Below are positions 7,043 through 11,493 of a stretch of 11,493 nt of DNA, piece after piece. A program made the translations under genes and the position numbers. The DNA lies in contig CALAVC010000144.1 in assembly GCA_937892095.1 (NCBI GenBank), forward strand, positions 1 to 11,493, written 5' to 3'. Every line of letters begins with the position of its first letter. Position 1 is the stretch's first letter. The notes beneath the pieces are model-generated. The model was given only the letters and a program-made list of their open reading frames with translations, had not been told where the DNA came from and did no database searches. The stretch comes from an uncultured Bacteroidales bacterium (GTDB lineage: Bacteria; Bacteroidota; Bacteroidia; Bacteroidales; Marinilabiliaceae).

Positions 7043-7074
7043 GCATTTTTTATTTAGAATTTTTATATGCTAAC
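7039..7074. repeat. Perfect 8-base inverted repeat over the -7 box
   Basis: GTTAGCAT (7039-7046) and ATGCTAAC (7067-7074) are perfect inverted copies 20 bases apart, with a spacer made almost only of A and T. The left arm overlaps the last four bases of the promoter box at 7035-7042. It could be an operator for a dimeric repressor, or a hairpin that ends the upstream operon, whose last stop is at 7112. The spacer is long for a terminator loop, and no strong T tract follows on the minus strand. Confidence 0.4.
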
Positions 7075-7111
7075 GATGTGTAGGTGTGTGTACCGATTAA
7101 GTTGTTGATAA

Positions 7112-7831
7112 TTAATATGTTGTGCGCCAATTTCTAAGTTCGGCTTCGAGTTCTTTTAGGTGTCCGTTGCACATTTTGTTGAGGTCGGCATGAAATTGCG
7201 GTCCGTGGTTCATATGTCGGAGGTGATTGAGTTCGTGCAGTATTACCATATCGATGAGGTGCGCAGGGAGTCGCATAAGTTGTATGTTGAGGCATATTCG
7301 TCCGCTACTTGAGCAACTGCCCCAACGACTGCGCATATTGCGAAAATCTAATTTCGTGAATTGAAGATTTTCTTTATGTGCGAGGGCTGTTATTCGTTGT
7401 GGTATATATTGTTTGGCTTCGTAGAGAAGAGTCCTGTCTATGCATTTATGAACGAAGTCTTGCAATTGTTGGTTGTCGTGATTTAGCGACTGTGGGTAGC
7501 TGACGTTAATAGTGTCGTCGGTCAGTTGCATGCGTAGGCGCTCCTGTGTGGCAGATGGTATTAGGCAGAGTTTGTGAGAGAAAGTTGAGAAGTGTGTTTG
7601 TGGAGTAAAAATAATGGGTGTATGGGTGTCGTTTTTCTTGCGATAAGAGTCAATGTGTTCGCCATTTTTCTCTACAAAACTGACTATTTCCTGCACGTTG
7701 GTGTAGGGTGGGGTAGATATTCTCAGTGTTCCATTATCGTGTATTCGTAGTGTCATCCGTCGGCAACGGAGGCTTTCGAGGACTTCAACTATGCCGTATG
7801 GTTCTACTTTTATGGTGTAGGAGCAAGCCAT
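7112..7831 (-). CDS. YgjP-like (DUF45) zinc metalloprotease
   Basis: A 239-residue protein of the YgjP/DUF45 (SprT-like) family of predicted zinc peptidases, cytoplasmic since no signal peptide is seen. The zinc site is HELNH at residues 199-203 with the third ligand His209 in MNHGPQFH. Just before it is the family signature MRSRWGSCSSSGRICLN at about 166-182. The N-terminal half (about 5-110) is a beta-rich domain with the RCRRMTLRI stretch usual in the family. I chose ATG 7829-7831, four bases after the lptB stop. A longer reading to 7981 exists, but its extra 50 residues lie inside lptB in another frame and have no family match I can see. It is the last gene of the prfB-lptB group. The substrate is unknown. 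Confidence 0.88.
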   Translation of the reverse strand: MACSYTIKVEPYGIVEVLESLRCRRMTLRIHDNGTLRISTPPYTNVQEIVSFVEKNGEHIDSYRKKNDTHTPIIFTPQTHFSTFSHKLCLIPSATQERLRMQLTDDTINVSYPQSLNHDNQQLQDFVHKCIDRTLLYEAKQYIPQRITALAHKENLQFTKLDFRNMRSRWGSCSSSGRICLNIQLMRLPAHLIDMVILHELNHLRHMNHGPQFHADLNKMCNGHLKELEAELRNWRTTY

Positions 7832-7835
7832 GCGT

Positions 7836-8723
7836 TTAGTCGTCGAAAGTGCGTCGACGCAAGACAAAATCTTTGCCGAGGTATACTTCGCGTACTTTTT
7901 CGTCTTGTGCAAGTTGTTCGGCAGAGCCAGCACGGAAGAGCATACCATTGACCTGAATGTAGGCACGGTCGCACACGGCAAGCGTTTCGCCTACGTTGTG
8001 GTCCGATATTAAGACTCCGATGTTTTTGTCTTTGAGATGCCAAACAATTTTCTGAATGTCATAGACAGCAATGGGGTCGACGCCTGCAAAGGGTTCATCG
8101 AGCATTATGAACTTTGGATTTATGGCGAGTGCGCGTGCTATTTCTGTGCGACGTCGTTCGCCACCAGACAATTGTATGCCTTTGCTTTTGCGAATGTGTC
8201 CGAGTCCGAATTCGGATATTAGTTCTTCGAGTCGGTTGCGTTGATAATCTTTCGGAAAGTTGGTCATCTGAAGCACGCCCATAATGTTGTCTTCGACGCT
8301 CAACGAGCGAAAGACTGAGGCTTCTTGTGCAAGGTAACCTATGCCGAGTTGGGCACGTTTGTAGACTGGATATTTTGTAATCTCTTGGTCGTTGAGGTAT
8401 ACGTGTCCTTCGTTTGGCTCTATTAGACCTACGGTCATGTAGAAAGTGGTGGTCTTGCCAGCTCCATTAGGACCGAGCAACCCAACTATTTCGCCTTGTC
8501 TGACCATGATAGAAGGACCATCGACAACCTTTCGCTTGCCGTATATCTTGACAAGTTTTTCGGTGCGAAGGACCATGTGTTCTGGGTCGGGTGTCGGGTC
8601 GGGCTCATCGTAGATGGTGCCTATTGTTAGTTCGCCAGCTTCGACCATGGCGCGTACGGCATCGGAGGCAGACATGGCTTTGCGGTCATCGTGCGATGAT
8701 TTGTTTTCGTTGCTGTCCGTCAT
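7836..8723 (-). CDS. lptB: LPS export ABC transporter ATP-binding protein LptB
   Basis: LptB is the ATPase dimer that, with LptF and LptG, extracts lipopolysaccharide from the inner membrane and pushes it along LptC and LptA. Numbered from the ATG at 8721-8723 (295 residues), it has Walker A GPNGAGKT at 84-91, Q-loop GYLAQE near 130-134, signature LSGGERRR at 185-192, Walker B FIMLDEPFAGVDP at 205-217, and H-loop SDHNV with His242. These are the LptB-type sequences rather than generic ABC ones. The core starts at Met50 (VLRTEKLVKIYG), so there is an additional N-terminal stretch of about 49 hydrophilic residues rich in Asp, Glu and Pro; a start at 8574-8576 is the alternative. A start at 8777 would run into prfB and is unlikely. 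The gap to prfB is 31 bases and to the next gene 4 bases. Confidence 0.95.
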   Translation of the reverse strand: MTDSNENKSSHDDRKAMSASDAVRAMVEAGELTIGTIYDEPDPTPDPEHMVLRTEKLVKIYGKRKVVDGPSIMVRQGEIVGLLGPNGAGKTTTFYMTVGLIEPNEGHVYLNDQEITKYPVYKRAQLGIGYLAQEASVFRSLSVEDNIMGVLQMTNFPKDYQRNRLEELISEFGLGHIRKSKGIQLSGGERRRTEIARALAINPKFIMLDEPFAGVDPIAVYDIQKIVWHLKDKNIGVLISDHNVGETLAVCDRAYIQVNGMLFRAGSAEQLAQDEKVREVYLGKDFVLRRRTFDD

Positions 8724-8754
8724 TTTTTTTCGTTTTCTTGTAAAGGTATGATAA

Positions 8755-9874
8755 TTAGGCCGTTTCGGGTGCACCAAACTCCATCAAGTAGGCTTTGATA
8801 AAGTCGTCGATATTGCCATCCATGACAGACTGCACTGCACTTGTCTGGTAGCATGTGCGATGGTCTTTTACTCTGCGGTCGTCGAAGACGTAGCTACGTA
8901 TTTGTGAACCCCATTCTATTTTTTTCTTGCCAGCTTCAATTTTGGCTTTGGCTGCATTGCGACGTCGGAGCTCGCGTTCATAGAGTTGGGAGCGCAGTAG
9001 TCGCATAGCATTTTCGCGGTTTTCGGTTTGCTTGCGAGTCTCTGTGTTCTCGATGAGGATTTCTTCGGTTTCGCCAGTGTCGGGGTCTGTAAACATATAG
9101 CGCAGTCGGACGCCAGTCTCCACTTTGTTGACATTCTGTCCGCCAGCTCCGCCAGAGCGGAACAGGTCCCAAGACACTTTTGAAGGGTCGACGTATACCT
9201 CTATGGTGTCATCGACGAGGGGCGTGACGAAGACCGAGGCAAAGGACGTCATGCGTTTGCCTTGTGCGTTGAACGGAGATACGCGAACTAGTCGGTGTAC
9301 GCCATTTTCGCTTTTGAGATAGCCGTAGGCTGTGTCGCCTTCTATTTCAAATGTTACGGTCTTAATGCCAGCATCGTCGCCGTCTTGCAAGTTTGTTATG
9401 GTTACTTTGTAACCATGCGCTTCGGCCCAGCGTTGGTAGAGGCGCATCAGCATTTGAGCCCAATCTTGACTTTCGGTACCTCCAGCACCTGCCACTATTT
9501 TCAGAACTGCACTCATCTGATCTTCTTCGCCTTGGAGCATATTGGCAAGTTCGGCAGATTCTGTCATTTCGAGTGCTGTTGCGTAGGCTGTGTCGAGTTC
9601 GGCTTCGTCAACAACGCCCTCTTTGAGGTAGTCGGCTGCAAGTGTTAGCTCTTCTATGGCAGCGTGTACTTTTTCGTAGTTGGAGATCCACTTTTTGTTT
9701 TTGCGCACACGTGCCATTATTTCTTCGGAGCGACTGCGGTCGTCCCAAAAGCCAGGCTCTTGACTTCGTAGTTCGTCTTCTTGCAGTTCGAGTCGTCGTC
9801 GGTCGACGTCAAAGATACCTCCTCAACGCAAGTTCGCGTCCATTTAGGTCTTTTATTTGGTCTTGTGTTACCAT
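8755..9874 (-). CDS. prfB: Peptide chain release factor 2, with programmed +1 frameshift
   Basis: RF2 ends translation at UGA and UAA. The first open stretch starts at ATG 9872-9874 (MVTQDQIKDLNGRELALRRYL) and stops at TGA 9809-9811 after 21 codons. A +1 shift skips base 9811 and continues with GAC at 9808-9810 (DVDRRRLELQ...FWDD...) to TAA at 8755-8757, for 372 residues in total. That is the normal size. The UGA-reading tripeptide Ser-Pro-Phe is at about residues 199-201 (VRVSPFN), which marks RF2 and not RF1. The catalytic GGQ is at about 244-246 (RSGGAGGQNVNK). The reading frame that opens at the internal ATG 9715-9717 lacks the first 52 residues and should not be taken as the gene. It follows the lipoprotein gene by 21 bases, with no Shine-Dalgarno before the ATG. 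Confidence 0.97.
9808..9823 (-). promoter_or_regulatory. prfB: RF2 programmed frameshift site
   Basis: On the minus strand the bases read AGGAGGTATCTTTGAC. This is the classical site: an internal Shine-Dalgarno (AGGAGG, 9818-9823), three bases (TAT), the slippery CTT codon, and an in-frame TGA followed by C, a poor termination context. When RF2 is scarce the ribosome slips +1 from CTT to TTT and makes full-length RF2, so the protein controls its own synthesis. Confidence 0.97.
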
Positions 9875-9895
9875 GTGTGTTGGGCAGAAAAAGTT

Positions 9896-10372
9896 TTATT
9901 TGTTTGCGTTGATGACAAGTCGCGCCAATTCTGTTAGTTGTTCGACGGGCTGTGGCTTGCGGCTGCTAATCGAAACCGTTTCGTCGGCAAGAAACCAGTA
10001 GATGACTTGTGTTGTCCCGTCTTCGTTTTCGCGCAGTGTGACGTTTTGACCACTAATGCTCATTTGTCTTTCGTTGGAGGAGTCGTAGACTCCGCTATTG
10101 TCGGCTTTGCCAGTTGAGCGACGTAGACGAATTTCGTCATCGTTGGTGCCAATAACAAGTTCGAGCGTGTTGCCTTGCATAGCTCGATAGACAACTTGTT
10201 TGTTTTCGGCAATCTCTTCGGGAAGACGAAGTGTGCGACCTGCTATTGTTTGAGCTTCGCTAAGGTTGGCACAATCGGTCCACGGGTTTGCAATCCCAAC
10301 TCGAGTGTTGCCACTATTACACGAGCATGCCGTAAGGGTTGCCGTGATGATTAAGGTAAGTATATTTCTCAT
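9896..10372 (-). CDS. Small lipoprotein of unknown function
   Basis: A 158-residue protein begins with a short basic end and hydrophobic run, MRNILTLIITATLTAC, a good lipobox (LTAC) that would put a lipid on Cys16; a second Cys follows at 18. It is therefore likely an envelope lipoprotein. The mature part opens with NPWTDCANLSEAQTIAGRTLRLPEE (about residues 29-53, given here only as a landmark), a motif style I associate with small bacterial lipoproteins or extracytoplasmic domains, though I cannot name the family. It then looks like alternating strands with charged loops and a C-terminal helix. Its ATG overlaps the pdxA stop (ATGA, 10369-10372), so it is translationally coupled to pdxA, and prfB follows after 21 bases. 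Nothing in it suggests a link to vitamin B6 or translation termination. Confidence 0.75.
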   Translation of the reverse strand: MRNILTLIITATLTACSCNSGNTRVGIANPWTDCANLSEAQTIAGRTLRLPEEIAENKQVVYRAMQGNTLELVIGTNDDEIRLRRSTGKADNSGVYDSSNERQMSISGQNVTLRENEDGTTQVIYWFLADETVSISSRKPQPVEQLTELARLVINANK

Positions 10373-11415
10373 GCGTTACGTTCGCGGTGGCTTTCGACAA
10401 CAGTTTTCATCTTATTGGCTTCGAGCTCTTGATTCATTTTCCTATTGCGAGCAACATCTATTGCAAGATATATGGCTTCGCGCATTGAGGTGCAGTCGGC
10501 TTTATCCATTCCTGCAATGTCGTAGGCTGTGCCATGGTCGGGTGAGGTGCGAATGATGGGCAAGCCAGCCGTGAAGTTGACTCCAGATGTAAATGCAAGT
10601 GCTTTGAATGGAGCCAGCCCTTGGTCGTGATACATTGCCAAGACTGCATCGAAGCGAGAAAGGGCTTCGCTACCGAAAAGACCATCGGCAGGGTATGGTC
10701 CCATGGCGCAAATTCCTTCGGCTTGTGCGGCTGCAATGGCAGGTGCTATTATGTCTTGTTCTTCGCTACCGAGGAATCCGTTGTCTCCTGCGTGTGGGTT
10801 AAGACCGAGCACTGCAATGCGAGGACCATCGATGTTGAAGTCGGTTCGCAAGCTTTGGTTCATAATGCGTAGCTTGTCGACAATCTTGTCGGCAGTGATG
10901 TATGAGGCAACTTGTGCAATGGGTACATGACCTGCAACAACGCCAACACGCAAATTGCCAGCCACGAGAAACATTAGTGCAGTGGCTTGGGCGGCTTGCT
11001 CTAAGTACTCTGTATGACCGGGAAAATGAAAGTTGTCGTTCTGAATGTTCTTCTTGTTGATTGGGGCGGTTACGATGGCGTCTATTAGTCCGTCTGATAG
11101 GTCCTGTACGGCAGCATGAAGAGCCTCGTAGGCCGCCATGCCTGCACTTTCGGTACTCTTCCCGAGTTCTACTTTTATGTTGTCATCGCCACAAGTGATA
11201 ATATTAATTCTATGTGGGTGAGCCTCATCTGGAGTATTGATGTTATTGAGGCTAAATTGTGGTATGTTGAGGGTCTTTCGGTGGTAGGCAGCAGCTTTTG
11301 GAGAACCATAGATGATGAAGCATAGGTCATCGAATTCCTCCATGCCTTGCAGTGCTTTCATCATTACTTCGTATCCGATGCCGTTGACATCTCCTTGTGT
11401 TAATCCTATTTTCAT
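10369..11415 (-). CDS. pdxA: 4-hydroxythreonine-4-phosphate dehydrogenase PdxA
   Basis: PdxA oxidises 4-phosphohydroxy-L-threonine with NAD+ in the DXP-dependent route to pyridoxal phosphate; PdxJ uses the product. It is cytoplasmic and dimeric. The 348 residues are a normal size. Family motifs appear in order: TQGDVNGIGYEV (6-17), TAPINKK (116-122), FPGHTEYL (131-138), GLNPHAGD (204-211), MYHDQGLAPFK (261-271) and RTSPDHGTAYDIAG (289-302). His163, His208 and His263 correspond to the three metal ligands known in the E. coli enzyme. The ATG at 11413-11415 overlaps the stop of the upstream partial gene by ATGA, and its own TGA overlaps the next start the same way. It thus lies in the middle of a tightly coupled operon. 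No Shine-Dalgarno is visible. Confidence 0.97.
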   Translation of the reverse strand: MKIGLTQGDVNGIGYEVMMKALQGMEEFDDLCFIIYGSPKAAAYHRKTLNIPQFSLNNINTPDEAHPHRINIITCGDDNIKVELGKSTESAGMAAYEALHAAVQDLSDGLIDAIVTAPINKKNIQNDNFHFPGHTEYLEQAAQATALMFLVAGNLRVGVVAGHVPIAQVASYITADKIVDKLRIMNQSLRTDFNIDGPRIAVLGLNPHAGDNGFLGSEEQDIIAPAIAAAQAEGICAMGPYPADGLFGSEALSRFDAVLAMYHDQGLAPFKALAFTSGVNFTAGLPIIRTSPDHGTAYDIAGMDKADCTSMREAIYLAIDVARNRKMNQELEANKMKTVVESHRERNA

Positions 11416-11493
11416 TTGTCGTCTGTGTTTTCTTGTGGGAATAGACTTAGCGAATGCATTATGGCTTCGAGTTGGCGGATATGATTGCGTTTG
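11412..11493 (-). CDS. C-terminal end of an unidentified gene (start beyond the right edge)
   Basis: Only 26 codons are in the window, ending PQENTDDK and then TGA at 11412-11414, which overlaps the pdxA ATG as ATGA. The piece RQLEAIMHSLSLFPQE looks like a helix and a polar tail. This is the frame favoured by the typical overlap; another frame is also open but would read past the pdxA start. Too little is visible to name the product. Confidence 0.6.
   Translation of the reverse strand, partial: KRNHIRQLEAIMHSLSLFPQENTDDK

Noticed and set aside
7832..7981. Longer start for the YgjP-like gene at 7981
   Set aside because: The added 50 residues overlap lptB in another frame, have no resemblance to the family, and an ATG four bases after the lptB stop fits better.
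8724..8777. Longer start for LptB at 8777
   Set aside because: It would overlap the end of prfB and adds residues unlike a normal N-terminus; the ATG at 8723 falls in the gap after prfB.
9810..9817. TATCTTTG on the minus strand, a perfect -7 promoter box match
   Set aside because: It is part of the prfB frameshift site, where the same bases are fixed by the TAT-CTT-TGA requirement, so promoter function is not needed to explain it.

Overview
The window reads as a stretch of core chromosome from a member of the Bacteroidota, most likely order Bacteroidales. The evidence is: promoter boxes of the Bacteroides type (TAnnTTTG) in the intergenic gaps; almost no Shine-Dalgarno sequences before start codons; two SiaC (DUF1987) proteins; and the grouping of coaX with a secreted TPR protein and LptC. 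All recognised genes lie on the minus strand, so transcription runs from the right edge to the left. No mobile element, CRISPR array, tRNA or rRNA gene was seen, and no gap between genes exceeds 300 bases.

Reading with transcription, the right part (11493 to 7112) looks like one operon: the end of an unidentified gene, pdxA (vitamin B6 synthesis), a small unknown lipoprotein, prfB (release factor 2), lptB (ATPase of lipopolysaccharide export) and a YgjP-like zinc metalloprotease. The first three genes are joined by two 4-base ATGA overlaps; later gaps are 21, 31 and 4 bases. prfB is split by an intact programmed +1 frameshift site, so its real start is 157 bases upstream of the ATG that opens its long reading frame.

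The middle part holds two transcription units. The first is a YycJ-like metallo-hydrolase followed by coaX (coenzyme A synthesis), with a promoter at 7035-7042. The second is a secreted TPR protein directly followed by lptC; the stop of one and the GTG start of the other touch, in the same frame. LptB and LptC belong to the same Lpt machine but sit in separate units here.

The left part has a tandem pair of SiaC-family regulators with their own promoter, rpsO (ribosomal protein S15) with its own promoter and a strong hairpin terminator, and then a CPA-family cation:proton antiporter followed after one base by miaA (tRNA modification), which runs off the left edge.

Most of this is ordinary housekeeping. 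The points worth a second look are the prfB frameshift site with its strong internal AGGAGG in a genome that otherwise hardly uses such sites, the duplicated SiaC genes without visible kinase or phosphatase partners, a shared extended promoter element at three genes, an inverted repeat overlapping one of them, the TAA-GTG junction of the TPR gene and lptC, and an acidic extension on LptB. I did not find a clear undescribed multi-gene system.
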